From Sphingobium nicotianae (GTDB lineage Bacteria > Pseudomonadota > Alphaproteobacteria > Sphingomonadales > Sphingomonadaceae), in assembly GCF_018603885.1 (NCBI RefSeq), contig NZ_JAHGAW010000007.1, positions 193,443 through 257,442 on the forward strand: a DNA stretch of 64,000 nt, read 5' to 3'. Shown piece after piece: positions 1 through 7,592 of this stretch; within the stretch, counting starts at the first letter, position 1; each line of letters starts with the position of its first letter. The position numbers were made by a program, and so were the translations under genes. A model generated the notes under the pieces. That model was not told the origin of the DNA and did no database searches. It was given only the letters and a program-made list of their open reading frames with translations.

Positions 1-635
1 AGTCGTCCGCCCGCTCAGGCGCCGGCTATGTGCGCCTGCTGTCTGATCGGGAGACCGGCACCGGCAGCCACGCGATTGTGCGCAGCAAACCGCTCGATTT
101 CAGCCGTGCCAGGGCGGCCCTCGTCGGGCCCGGGCTCGGACGGAACGACGCAGCATGGGACCGGCTGTCCGCCACCTTGTCCTCGGGCATCCCCGTCGTT
201 GCCGATGCCGACGCGCTCTGGCTGTTTGCCGAGAAGGGCTTCGGCGATCTTCCGCGTCCCGTCATCGCCACGCCGCATGACGGCGAGTTCGACCATCTCT
301 TCGGCGACGACGCCGGCAACAAGATCGACTGCACGCGTTCGGCCGCCGCGCGTACAGGCATCGTCGTTGTTCACAAAGGGCCGGACACGGTCATCGCCGC
401 ACCGGACGGCCGCTGCGCCGTTGCACCGTCAGCCTCGTCCTGGCTCTCCACGGCCGGCACCGGCGATGTCCTTGCGGGCCTGTGCGCCGGCCGCCTGGCT
501 GTGTCCGGCGATCCCTTCGCCGCAGCATGCGAGGCGGTATGGCTGCACGGCGAGACGGCGCGCCGCGCCGGCGCCGCCTTCGTCGCCGACGATTTCGTTG
601 CGCACATCCCCGCAGCATTGGCGAGCGCCCTGTGA
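1..635 (+). CDS. nnr: NAD(P)H-hydrate dehydratase domain of Nnr (5' end outside window)
   Basis: This is the C-terminal part of the enzyme that repairs hydrated NADH/NADPH by ADP- or ATP-dependent dehydration; in most proteobacteria it is fused behind an epimerase domain. The frame is open from the first bases of the window, where GAGYVRLLS is the conserved glycine-rich core strand, so the true start lies to the left. Further on are VGPGLGRND, a family motif, and AGTGDVLAGLCAG near the C-terminus, the ribokinase-like motif with the catalytic Asp. The stop overlaps the GTG start of the next gene by GTGA, so the two are probably translated together. Whether the epimerase domain is present cannot be seen here. 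Confidence 0.93.
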   Translation, partial: SSARSGAGYVRLLSDRETGTGSHAIVRSKPLDFSRARAALVGPGLGRNDAAWDRLSATLSSGIPVVADADALWLFAEKGFGDLPRPVIATPHDGEFDHLFGDDAGNKIDCTRSAAARTGIVVVHKGPDTVIAAPDGRCAVAPSASSWLSTAGTGDVLAGLCAGRLAVSGDPFAAACEAVWLHGETARRAGAAFVADDFVAHIPAALASAL

Positions 636-1849
636 GCGATACCGATCTCATCGTCCGTATCGCGGCGCGCGGCGATGGCGTGACGGCGGACGGTCGCCAC
701 GTCCCGCTGAGCGCGCCGGGCGATCGCCTGCTTTCCGGCGGCGGCCTCGCCAAAGGTCCGCATCATGTCGATCCACCCTGCCGCCATTTCCCCGAATGCG
801 GCGGTTGTCAGCTGCAGCAATTGTCCGACGAGGCCTTCGCCGACTATGTCCGCGATCGCGTTGCCGGCGCGCTGACGGGGCAGGGGCTTACCGCGCAGGA
901 AATCACGCCGCCTCACATCTCGCCGCCGCGCACTCGCCGTCGCGCCAGTCTGCGTGCGCTGAAGCTCGGCAAGCGCAACGTCCAGTTCGGCTTCTCGTCG
1001 CAGGGCAGTCATCGCATGATCGATCTGCAGCAGTGCGAAATATTGGAGCCGCGCCTGTTCGCGCTGGTCGCGCCGCTTCGCGCCCTGTTCGCCCGGATGC
1101 TGCCCGACCGCCAGCCGGGCGAGGCGGATTTGACGCTGGTCGAGGAAGGCGTCGATGTCGTACTCACCGGGCTTGCAGCAAAATCGCTCGCCGAGACTGA
1201 AATGCTGCTCGATTTTGCGCAGCAAAATCGGCTCGCGCGCCTGATGCTGATCGAGGACGATGCGCCGCTGACGCTCTGGGAGCCAGATCCGGCAACAGTC
1301 CGTTTCGGCGATATTCCCGTTGCTTTCCCTCCGCGTGCCTTCCTCCAGGCGACGAGGGACGGCGAGGCGGCTCTGGTCGAGGAAGTGCGGCACGCTCTCG
1401 GCGACGCGAAGATGGTCGCCGATCTGTTCGCCGGCCTCGGCACCTTCGCGCTCAGCCTTGCCAATGACGTGCCGGGCCGGAAGGTCTATGCGGCCGAAGC
1501 GGCGCGCGATCTGGTGCTCGCGCTCCAGTCAGGCGGCAATCGGCTTCCCGGCCGCATCTTCCCCGAGCATCGCGATCTCTTCCGCCGGCCGCTGACACCA
1601 AAAGAACTGGACCGTTTCGATGCCGTCATCCTCGATCCGCCCCGTGCAGGCGCGCGCGATCAGGTCGAGCAGCTCGCCGCGTCGCAGACGCCGCTGATCG
1701 TCTATGTATCCTGCAATCCCGCCAGCTTCGCCCGCGACGCCGCAACGCTCGTCCAGGGCGGCTATGCAATCGAGCGGGTCAAGCCGGTCGGGCAGTTCCG
1801 TTGGTCGACCCATGTCGAGCTGGTGGCGACGTTCAGACGTGTGACGTGA
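632..1849 (+). CDS. Class I SAM-dependent RNA m5U methyltransferase (TrmA/RlmC/RlmD family)
   Basis: A 405-residue uracil-5 methyltransferase acting on rRNA or tRNA. An iron-sulphur cluster site is formed by Cys50, Cys56, Cys59 (CRHFPECGGC) and Cys135 (LQQCEIL). The SAM site DLFAGLGTF lies at about 264-272, DPPRAG at 335-340, and the catalytic Cys361 in VSCNPASFARD. The usual C-terminal WSTHVELVATF block is intact. I chose the GTG at 632 because it overlaps the nnr stop (GTGA) and the protein then begins just before a short TRAM-like N-terminus; an open frame further upstream only mirrors nnr. The family is certain, but which uridine is methylated (RlmD U1939-like or other) cannot be decided from sequence alone. 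Confidence 0.93.
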   Translation: MSDTDLIVRIAARGDGVTADGRHVPLSAPGDRLLSGGGLAKGPHHVDPPCRHFPECGGCQLQQLSDEAFADYVRDRVAGALTGQGLTAQEITPPHISPPRTRRRASLRALKLGKRNVQFGFSSQGSHRMIDLQQCEILEPRLFALVAPLRALFARMLPDRQPGEADLTLVEEGVDVVLTGLAAKSLAETEMLLDFAQQNRLARLMLIEDDAPLTLWEPDPATVRFGDIPVAFPPRAFLQATRDGEAALVEEVRHALGDAKMVADLFAGLGTFALSLANDVPGRKVYAAEAARDLVLALQSGGNRLPGRIFPEHRDLFRRPLTPKELDRFDAVILDPPRAGARDQVEQLAASQTPLIVYVSCNPASFARDAATLVQGGYAIERVKPVGQFRWSTHVELVATFRRVT

Positions 1850-1872
1850 ACGCCGGACGTTGCCTTGGATAA

Positions 1873-1932
1873 CTCCTGCGAAGGCAGGAGCCTGGGGCCC
1901 TTAGCCGCCCTGGGCTCCTGCCTTCGCAGGAG
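1873..1932. repeat. REP-like palindromic intergenic repeat (family 1, copy A)
   Basis: Left arm 1873-1900 and right arm 1912-1932 are inverted copies around CTCCTGCGAAGGCAGGAG, which is itself nearly palindromic. It lies just after the methyltransferase stop and ahead of the converging MAPEG gene, so it can also fold as a bidirectional transcription stop. A diverged second copy is at 21391-21466. Short palindromes of this kind are common between sphingomonad genes. Confidence 0.8.
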
Positions 1933-2030
1933 CACTGTTTCTGGGTGTTTGGAACGGACACCGCCCAAAGAACCGCTTTGCCCGACCGGCTAACAGCGGA
2001 CGGGCCATTGCATGTTGCGATGCCGGAAAC

Positions 2031-2462
2031 TCAGACGCGAAGCGCCGCGATAAACCCGATGATCACCATCGCCAGCAGGACGAACGAGCCGGCGAAGAAC
2101 AGCCCGGCCCGGATGGGGATCGTATTGACCTTGGCCTGCCAGACGCTGTGGACCACGCGGAGCGCGACATAGGCCCAGGCGAGGCCGACCGTGACCGGCG
2201 TGGTCTGGCCGAGCAGGACGAGCGCGAAGACCGTTGCATAGAAGAGCGTCGGCTGTTCCATGAGATGGGCATAGTTATGGCCCACCCAATTGATCTCGCG
2301 CGGCAGCATCCGGTCGAGATCCTGCCCCCGGCCGCCGCGTGCCTTGTCGGAGGAGACGTTGAGCTTCATCAAAGCGGGCAGCCGCACAAAGAACATCCAG
2401 GCCAGCATGATCAGCGACCAGAGCACGAGCGCCAGCGCAGGCGCGATCAGATTCCCCGACAT
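2031..2462 (-). CDS. MAPEG family membrane protein
   Basis: A 143-residue integral membrane protein of the MAPEG superfamily (membrane-associated eicosanoid and glutathione metabolism; bacterial members are often glutathione-transferase-like). Hydrophobic helices are visible at about 5-27, 75-95, 97-113 and 120-142, with the conserved NWVGHNYAHLMEQPTLFYA block between helices 1 and 2, which holds the family's glutathione-site residues. The ATG is preceded at seven bases by GGGGAGG, but that ribosome binding site is the 3' arm of a perfect hairpin (2468-2497). The gene lies 70 bases downstream of ornithine decarboxylase on the same strand. The substrate is unknown. Confidence 0.9.
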   Translation of the reverse strand: MSGNLIAPALALVLWSLIMLAWMFFVRLPALMKLNVSSDKARGGRGQDLDRMLPREINWVGHNYAHLMEQPTLFYATVFALVLLGQTTPVTVGLAWAYVALRVVHSVWQAKVNTIPIRAGLFFAGSFVLLAMVIIGFIAALRV

Positions 2463-2467
2463 AAGAA

Positions 2468-2497
2468 AGCCTCCCCGATTGGTCCGTCGGGGAGGCT
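2468..2497 (-). terminator. Perfect 11-bp hairpin: terminator of the decarboxylase gene and possible lid on the MAPEG ribosome binding site
   Basis: Read on the minus strand, AGCCTCCCCGA (2497-2487), an 8-base loop, and TCGGGGAGGCT (2478-2468) pair perfectly and are followed by TTCTT and then the MAPEG ATG at 2462. The T-rich tail makes it a plausible intrinsic terminator for the upstream ornithine decarboxylase gene. The MAPEG Shine-Dalgarno GGGGAGG (2476-2470) lies entirely within the 3' arm. Confidence 0.8.
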
Positions 2498-2532
2498 AGC
2501 TCATGTTTAGATAAGTAGCAAATTGAAACTGA

Positions 2533-3732
2533 TTACCGTCGGCTGAGCTGGATCACGTTCGACTTCTGCGGGAGTGGCGCCTCATCGCGATAGAGGCTGG
2601 CCATGGGCTCGTCGGCGACTTCGCAGACGCGCTCCGCGCCGAAGCCATTGAACTCGGTGCGCATGGCCGAGCCATAGGCGCCGAGCATGCCGATCTCGAT
2701 ATAATCGCCGACCTTCACGCCGCTGGGAAGCAGGAACGGCCCCGCCATATGGTCCATGTCGTCGCAGGTCGGCCCATAGAAGCTGAACGCCTCCAGACCC
2801 TGCTCGTCATTGGCCTCCGGGCGCAGCAATTGCACCGGGAAGCGCCAGCCAAGATGCGCGGCGTCGAACAGCGCGCCATAGGCGCCGTCGTTGATATAAA
2901 GCTCGTTGCCGCGGCGCCGCTCGACGCGCACCACCAGCGAGCTATATTCGGCGCTGAGTGCGCGGCCCGGCTCGCACCAGAGCTCGGCCGAGTAGCTGAT
3001 CGGCAGGCTCTCGAACGCGCGGTGGATCGCGTGGAAATAGGCTTCCAGCGGCGGCGGCTCCATGCCCGGATAGGTGGAGGGGAAGCCGCCACCCACATCG
3101 ACGATGTCGACCGTGACCGATGCATCGACGATCGCGGCGCGCACGCGCTCGATCGCCTGGGTATAGGCCTGCGGCGTCATCGCCTGGCTGCCGACATGGA
3201 AGCAGATGCCGAGCGCATCGGCGACCTGACGCGTGGCCTGGAGCAGTTCCTTGGCCTCGATCAGCTCGACGCCGAACTTGGCGGCGAGGCTGAGCTTGCT
3301 GTGCTCGGAGGAGACGCGCAGGCGCACGCACAGCTCGAGGTCCTCGGCGCCCTTGGTGGCGCGGACGATCTTCTCCAGCTCTTCCATCGTGTCGAGCGAG
3401 AAGGTGCGCACGCCGTGCGTGAAATAGGCCTCGGCGATGGCTTCCTCGGCTTTCACCGGGTGCATGAAGCAGAGCTTGGCGCGCGGCAGGGTCCGGGCGA
3501 CGAGGCGAACCTCGACGATCGACGCCACATCATAGTGCGTGATCCCCGCCGACCAGAGCGTCTTGAGGAGCTCGGGCGAGGGATTGGCCTTCACCGCATA
3601 GAGCGAGCGGCCCGGAAACTTCTGCGAGAAGTATCGGGCGGCGCGGGCCGCAGCCTGCGGGCGAATGAGCGTTACCGGTGCTGCCGGTTTGAGGGAAAGA
3701 GCTACCCCCAGCGCGCTATGATGCTTGTACAA
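2533..3732 (-). CDS. Ornithine (or lysine/ornithine) decarboxylase, alanine-racemase fold
   Basis: A fold-type III PLP decarboxylase that makes putrescine for polyamine synthesis. The PLP lysine is in LYAVKANP (Lys48 with my start), followed by FHVGSQ, a glycine loop DVGGGFP, EPGRALSAEYS, and the catalytic cysteine in GPTCDDMDHM; NDGAYGALFDAAHLG is typical of this group. I chose the TTG at 3732 (LYKHHSALG) because GGAGG sits nine bases upstream, giving 399 residues. An in-frame ATG at 3810 has no ribosome binding site and would add an unconserved tail. It works with the decarboxylase and dehydrogenase at 4619-5800 and 6318-7526, for which putrescine is the substrate. Preference for ornithine over lysine or diaminopimelate is inferred from the family. 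Confidence 0.88.
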   Translation of the reverse strand: MYKHHSALGVALSLKPAAPVTLIRPQAAARAARYFSQKFPGRSLYAVKANPSPELLKTLWSAGITHYDVASIVEVRLVARTLPRAKLCFMHPVKAEEAIAEAYFTHGVRTFSLDTMEELEKIVRATKGAEDLELCVRLRVSSEHSKLSLAAKFGVELIEAKELLQATRQVADALGICFHVGSQAMTPQAYTQAIERVRAAIVDASVTVDIVDVGGGFPSTYPGMEPPPLEAYFHAIHRAFESLPISYSAELWCEPGRALSAEYSSLVVRVERRRGNELYINDGAYGALFDAAHLGWRFPVQLLRPEANDEQGLEAFSFYGPTCDDMDHMAGPFLLPSGVKVGDYIEIGMLGAYGSAMRTEFNGFGAERVCEVADEPMASLYRDEAPLPQKSNVIQLSRR

Positions 3733-4069
3733 CTCAAGGGACCTCCAGTGTAGTTCAGCGAAATGAGCTGCCTTGCGGTGGAAGTCCCATGGGGCAGCAG
3801 GGGTGCGCATATATGCAGGAGGCCGGGGGGTGTAAAGGCTGCGGAATAAGAAATATCGTCACAAAACTGTCACAAAGTGTGGATTGTTTCCGAAATGAGC
3901 CACTTATTGGGCCGCAATTTTTTGGGGAACGAGGGAGCGGCCGGTTTCCTGAAAAGGAGTCGCCGGCCGCGACTCGGGCGCAAGGGTTCCCGAGTGATTC
4001 GCGAGCATTTGCCGTTCGTTAACCATCTTGTCCTAGCGCGGGACAGAATGCTCCAAAGCGAGGCCCGCC
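3733..4069. other. Intergenic region between ornithine decarboxylase and a divergent hypothetical gene
   Basis: This 337-base, comparatively AT-rich stretch should hold the promoters of both flanking genes. It contains the direct-repeat site at 3856-3877, a small inverted repeat GAGTCG...CGACTC at about 3957-3975, and GTTAACCAT near 4018, which resembles an alphaproteobacterial CtrA half-site but is too short to call. I see no open frame with coding character and no tRNA-like fold. Confidence 0.6.
3856..3877 (+). promoter_or_regulatory. Candidate Pho box or other OmpR-family direct repeat
   Basis: Two head-to-tail 11-mers, TCGTCACAAAA and CTGTCACAAAG, share the core GTCACAAA with an 11-base period. 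PhoB and its alphaproteobacterial relatives bind CTGTCAT/C-type direct repeats with this spacing. The repeat reads towards the gene at 4070, and its complement lies upstream of ornithine decarboxylase. Which regulator binds, if any, is inference. Confidence 0.5.
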
Positions 4070-4612
4070 ATGTCGCTCTTCTCGATTCTCAGTTCGCCCG
4101 ATACCTCGACAAGCTCACTCAGCTCGTCCAGCAATCTGCAGATCCAGCAGGCGCTTCAGGCGCTCGCGGCGAAGCAGGCGGCGCAGACCGGCACGACCGG
4201 TAGCGACGGCGCTCAGTCGGCGGTCTCGATCACCATCGAGGCCAAGCGCGCCGCCAATGCCAAGGCCGACGCCGGCGTGGACGCGGCAATGCTCGCCAAG
4301 TCCCTGCGCGCCGATCTCGACGCGCAGTACAAAGCAGCCGGCAAGAAGGACACGGCCGATCTGACCACGCTCAGCGGCCGCGCGCTCGCGACGATGGCGC
4401 TCAACCAGAGCGGCACGTTCAGCAAGACCGAAGCCGCCGCCGCGAAGCTGGAGCTGCGCACCCGCGACCGCCAGTCGGCGATCGCCATGCTGTCCTCGGG
4501 CACGCTGACCGCAGCGAGCCTCCAGACCTACACGACCAACCTGATGGCGACCCGCGCGACGATGAGCGCTGAAGAGCAGCAGCTGCGTCAGGCCGACCCC
4601 AGCCTGCGCTGA
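4070..4612 (+). CDS. Hypothetical protein, Ser/Thr- and Ala-rich, 180 residues
   Basis: I do not recognise a family. The first 45 residues are low-complexity Ser/Thr/Gln (SSPDTSTSSLSSSSN), followed by a largely helical, Ala-rich, charged region (about 50-175) without transmembrane segments or signal peptide; a conserved-looking stretch is LSGRALATMALNQSGTFS. Codon use matches the neighbours, so it is a resident gene. It starts at the ATG after GCGAGGCCC and ends six bases before the converging nspC-like gene. The disordered N-terminus plus helical body would suit a secreted or surface-appendage-associated protein, but nothing here proves that. Confidence 0.7.
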   Translation: MSLFSILSSPDTSTSSLSSSSNLQIQQALQALAAKQAAQTGTTGSDGAQSAVSITIEAKRAANAKADAGVDAAMLAKSLRADLDAQYKAAGKKDTADLTTLSGRALATMALNQSGTFSKTEAAAAKLELRTRDRQSAIAMLSSGTLTAASLQTYTTNLMATRATMSAEEQQLRQADPSLR

Positions 4613-4618
4613 TCCGCC

Positions 4619-5800
4619 CTAACTCAGCCGGTTCTTGAAGTCCGCATAGTCGAAGCGGCGCACTTCGCGCAGCGCATCCGTCTCGCTGTCCCACAGCCAG
4701 ATGGCGGGCAGCGGCACGCCGTTGAAGGTGTTGGTCTTGACCATCGAATAATGCGCCTGGTCGAGGAAGGCGATGCGCTGGCCCGGCTCTGCGGGGACGG
4801 GCAGAGCGAAGTCGCCGATGATGTCGCCCGCCAGGCAGGATGGCCCGCCGAGCCGCACCAGCGGCGCATCCAGGTCGCTGATCGTCTCCCCGAGCATCGC
4901 GGGCCGGTAGGGCGCCTCGATCACGTCGGGCATGTGACAGGTCGCCGAGATGTCGGTGATCGCCACCGGCATGCCATTGTCGATGACGTCGAGAATCTCG
5001 CCGACGAGAATGCCCGCATCGAGCGCCACGGCCTCGCCTGGCTCCAGATAGAGCTCCAGCCCGGTTTCGCTGCGCACATGCTGCAGGAAGGCGATCAGAT
5101 CCTCGCGCTGATAGTCGGCACGGGTGATGTGATGCCCGCCGCCGAAATTCAGCCATTTGAGCTGACCGAAATAGCGCTTGAGGCTCGGTTCGACCGCCGC
5201 CCAGGTGCGCCCGAGCGGCACGAAGTCCTGCTCGCACAGCGAATGGAAATGGATGCCGTCGACGCCGTCGAGATGTTCCGGGCGCAGCTGGTCGATCGGG
5301 AAGCCGAGCCGGCTGTGCGGCTGGCAGGGATCGTACTTCGCGACCTCGCCCTCGGCATGCAGCGGGTTGATGCGCAGACCGACATCGAAGCCGTGCCCCT
5401 CCGTCCGTGCCGCGTCGAGGATCGGCCGGAAGCGCGCATGCTGCCCCGGCGAATTGAAGATGATATGATCGGAGAGCGCGCAGATTTCCGGCAGGTCATC
5501 CGCCTTGTAGCCGGCGCAATAGGTCGCGACTTCACCGCCATATTCCTCGCGCCCCAGCCGCGCCTCGTAGAGGCCGGAGGCGCAGACGCCGTCGAGATAG
5601 GCCGCCACCGTGCCGCCCAGCGACCACATCGAGAAAGCCTTGAGCGCCGCCAGCAGCTTGATGCCGCTCCGGTCGCGCACATCCTTCAGGATGGCGAGGT
5701 TGCGCCGCACCGCTGCGGCATCGACCACGAAGGCGGGCGAGGGCACGCGGTTCAGGTCGAAGCGCGCGAAGGCGCCCGGGTCGCCGGCTCTGGTTTCCAT
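4619..5800 (-). CDS. nspC: Carboxynorspermidine/carboxyspermidine decarboxylase
   Basis: A 393-residue PLP enzyme that decarboxylates carboxyspermidine (or carboxynorspermidine) in the alternative polyamine pathway. It has the PLP lysine in LLAALKAFSMWS (Lys54), FHSLCEQ, the glycine loop NFGGGHHIT, LEPGEAVALD, and the active-site Cys in GGPSCLAGDIIGDF. I take the ATG at 5800 (METRAGDPG), preceded by GAGGGA seven bases upstream, rather than a TTG five codons earlier. A small lipoprotein gene lies between it and the partner dehydrogenase at 6318-7526. Putrescine is supplied by the decarboxylase at 2533-3732. In sphingomonads the final product may be spermidine or homospermidine; sequence does not decide. 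Confidence 0.92.
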   Translation of the reverse strand: METRAGDPGAFARFDLNRVPSPAFVVDAAAVRRNLAILKDVRDRSGIKLLAALKAFSMWSLGGTVAAYLDGVCASGLYEARLGREEYGGEVATYCAGYKADDLPEICALSDHIIFNSPGQHARFRPILDAARTEGHGFDVGLRINPLHAEGEVAKYDPCQPHSRLGFPIDQLRPEHLDGVDGIHFHSLCEQDFVPLGRTWAAVEPSLKRYFGQLKWLNFGGGHHITRADYQREDLIAFLQHVRSETGLELYLEPGEAVALDAGILVGEILDVIDNGMPVAITDISATCHMPDVIEAPYRPAMLGETISDLDAPLVRLGGPSCLAGDIIGDFALPVPAEPGQRIAFLDQAHYSMVKTNTFNGVPLPAIWLWDSETDALREVRRFDYADFKNRLS

Positions 5801-5827
5801 ATGTCCGTCCCTCAATGTCCGCGTCTC

Positions 5828-6181
5828 TCAGTCGATGCACATCGACGATTTGACCTTGCCCTTGTCGATCTCGGCGAAGCAGCCGAATAGTCGGTCGTCC
5901 GCCTGGCACATGCCGGCCGCGCTTGCACCGGCCTCGGGCAGCGGCCCGTCCGTCTTGGCGATGCAGCGCCCCTTGCAATCGCTCTTCGACGAGCAGGATT
6001 TGCCGGCGTCGACGAAAGGATGCACGCACATCAGATTGCCGCGCCGCCCCCGCTGGGCGAGGAAACCGCCCGTGCGCGCGCAGGAGACGGTCTCCGGCGT
6101 GGGCGTGCCGGCAGTGAGCTGCATGCTCTGCGAGCAGCTTGTCAGCAGCAGGAGCAGAGAGACGAGACCGATGATGCGCAA
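5828..6181 (-). CDS. Small cysteine-rich lipoprotein of unknown function
   Basis: A 117-residue exported protein. The N-terminus MRIIGLVSLLLLLTSC is a signal peptide ending in a lipobox (L-T-S-C, Cys16), so the mature protein should be lipid-anchored. The mature part has about eight further cysteines (CARTG, LMCVHPF, SCSSKSDCKGRC, MCQADD, LFGCFAE, SSMCID), suggesting a disulphide-stabilised fold. I chose the TTG at 6181 because GAGGGAG precedes it at six bases; longer versions run into the palindromic repeat at 6205-6294. The gene sits between the two carboxyspermidine enzymes on the same strand, so it may be co-transcribed, but no role in polyamine metabolism can be read from it. Confidence 0.72.
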   Translation of the reverse strand: MRIIGLVSLLLLLTSCSQSMQLTAGTPTPETVSCARTGGFLAQRGRRGNLMCVHPFVDAGKSCSSKSDCKGRCIAKTDGPLPEAGASAAGMCQADDRLFGCFAEIDKGKVKSSMCID

Positions 6182-6204
6182 TGCAAACTCCCTCGCCCCG
6201 TTCA

Positions 6205-6294
6205 GGGGGAGAGGGCCGGGGAGAGGGGGGTGACCTCTCGACCGAGCGCATCGCATCAACGGCGTGCGCCCCCTCTCCCAACCCTCTCCCCCTA
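6205..6294. repeat. Inverted repeat, GGGGGAGAGGG type
   Basis: The left arm at 6205-6230 (GGGGGAGAGGGCCGGGGAG) is answered by a right arm at 6269-6294 (CCCCCTCTCCCAACCCTCTC). Elements of this composition are frequent between genes in high-GC alphaproteobacteria. It separates the dehydrogenase from the lipoprotein gene and could form a stable stem in their shared transcript. Confidence 0.75.
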
Positions 6295-6317
6295 AAGGAG
6301 GAGAGGGCTCATGTCGT

Positions 6318-7526
6318 TCAGAAATCCAGCGGCGCCGGCAGTTCGTGCAGCTGCCAGGGCAGGCCATGCTTGTTCAGCATGTCCATGAAGGGATCGGGGT
6401 CGAGCTGCTCGATGTTGAACACGCCTTCGCCGCTCCACGCTCCGGTCAGGATCATCGCCGCGCCGATCATCGCCGGCACGCCGGTGGTGTAGCTCACCGC
6501 CTGATTGCCCGTCTCGGCATAGGCGTCCTCATGATCGCAGACATTGTAGAGATACAGCGTCTTCTCCCTGCCGTCCTTGCCCAGGCCGGTGGCGATGTCG
6601 CCGATGTTGGTCTTGCCCTTGGTCGAGGCGCCGAGCGAGGCCGGCTCGGGCAGCACGGCTTTCAGGAACTGCAGCGGGATGATCTCCACGCCATTGTAGA
6701 GCACCGGGTCGATCCGCGTCATGCCGACATTCTGCAGCACTTCGAGATGCTTGAGATAGGCGTCGCCGAAGGTCATCCAGAAGCGGATGCGCTTGATCTC
6801 GGGCAGGTGCCTGTTCAGGCTCTCCAGCTCCTCATGATACATGAGGTACATATTCTTCGGCCCGACCTGGTCGAAGTCGAACGTCTGCTTAGTCGAGAGC
6901 GGCGGCGTGACCACTTCCTTGTTGTTCTCATAGTGGCGCGCGGGCGCCGTCACTTCGCGGATGTTGATCTCCGGATTGAAGTTGGTGGCGAAATGCTGGC
7001 CATGGTCGCCGCCGTTGCAGTCGAGAATGTCGAGCGTGTCGATCCGCTCGAAATGATGCTTCTTGAGCCAGGTCGCGAACACGCTGGTCACGCCGGGATC
7101 GAAGCCCGATCCGAGCAGCGCCATCAGCCCGGCGTCCTTGAACCGGTCCTGATAGGCCCATTGCCACGAATATTCGAAATGCGCCTCGTCGCGCGGCTCG
7201 TAATTGGCCGTGTCCATGTAGTGCACGCCGGCCGCGAGGCAGGCGTCCATGATGGCGAGATCCTGATAGGGCAGGGCCAGATTGACAACGAGCTTCGGGC
7301 CGACCTGCCTGATCAGCGCCGTCGTCGCAGCGACATCGTCCGCGTCGATCGCGAAGGTCTTGATCGTCACGCCGGTGCGTTCCCTGACCGACTGCGCGAT
7401 CGCCTCGCACTTGGAGACCGTCCGACTCGCCAGCGTGATGTCGCTGAAGATGTCCGGGTTCATCGCCATCTTGTGAACGGCCACCGAACCGACGCCACCT
7501 GCGCCGATGACCAGCACCTTGCTCAT
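6318..7526 (-). CDS. Carboxynorspermidine/carboxyspermidine dehydrogenase (saccharopine dehydrogenase family)
   Basis: A 402-residue NADPH-dependent enzyme that couples aspartate semialdehyde to a diamine such as putrescine, giving the substrate for the decarboxylase at 4619-5800. The nucleotide-binding motif VLVIGAGGVGSV begins at residue 4, and LLGSGFDPGVTSVF and ILDCNGGDHGQH are hallmarks of this subgroup rather than of true saccharopine dehydrogenase. The ATG at 7526 has GGGAGA eight bases upstream. A divergent dehydratase gene starts 66 bases away, so the promoter lies in 7527-7592. Confidence 0.92.
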   Translation of the reverse strand: MSKVLVIGAGGVGSVAVHKMAMNPDIFSDITLASRTVSKCEAIAQSVRERTGVTIKTFAIDADDVAATTALIRQVGPKLVVNLALPYQDLAIMDACLAAGVHYMDTANYEPRDEAHFEYSWQWAYQDRFKDAGLMALLGSGFDPGVTSVFATWLKKHHFERIDTLDILDCNGGDHGQHFATNFNPEINIREVTAPARHYENNKEVVTPPLSTKQTFDFDQVGPKNMYLMYHEELESLNRHLPEIKRIRFWMTFGDAYLKHLEVLQNVGMTRIDPVLYNGVEIIPLQFLKAVLPEPASLGASTKGKTNIGDIATGLGKDGREKTLYLYNVCDHEDAYAETGNQAVSYTTGVPAMIGAAMILTGAWSGEGVFNIEQLDPDPFMDMLNKHGLPWQLHELPAPLDF

Positions 7527-7592
7527 CTGTAAGTCTCCCGAATATTCGTGATCGCCCAAGCGAATCGAAGCGCCTGCATATAGGGGGGCCAT

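Noticed and set aside
4018..4040. CtrA site at GTTAACCAT
   Set aside because: Only a half-site with no second TTAA at the required spacing.
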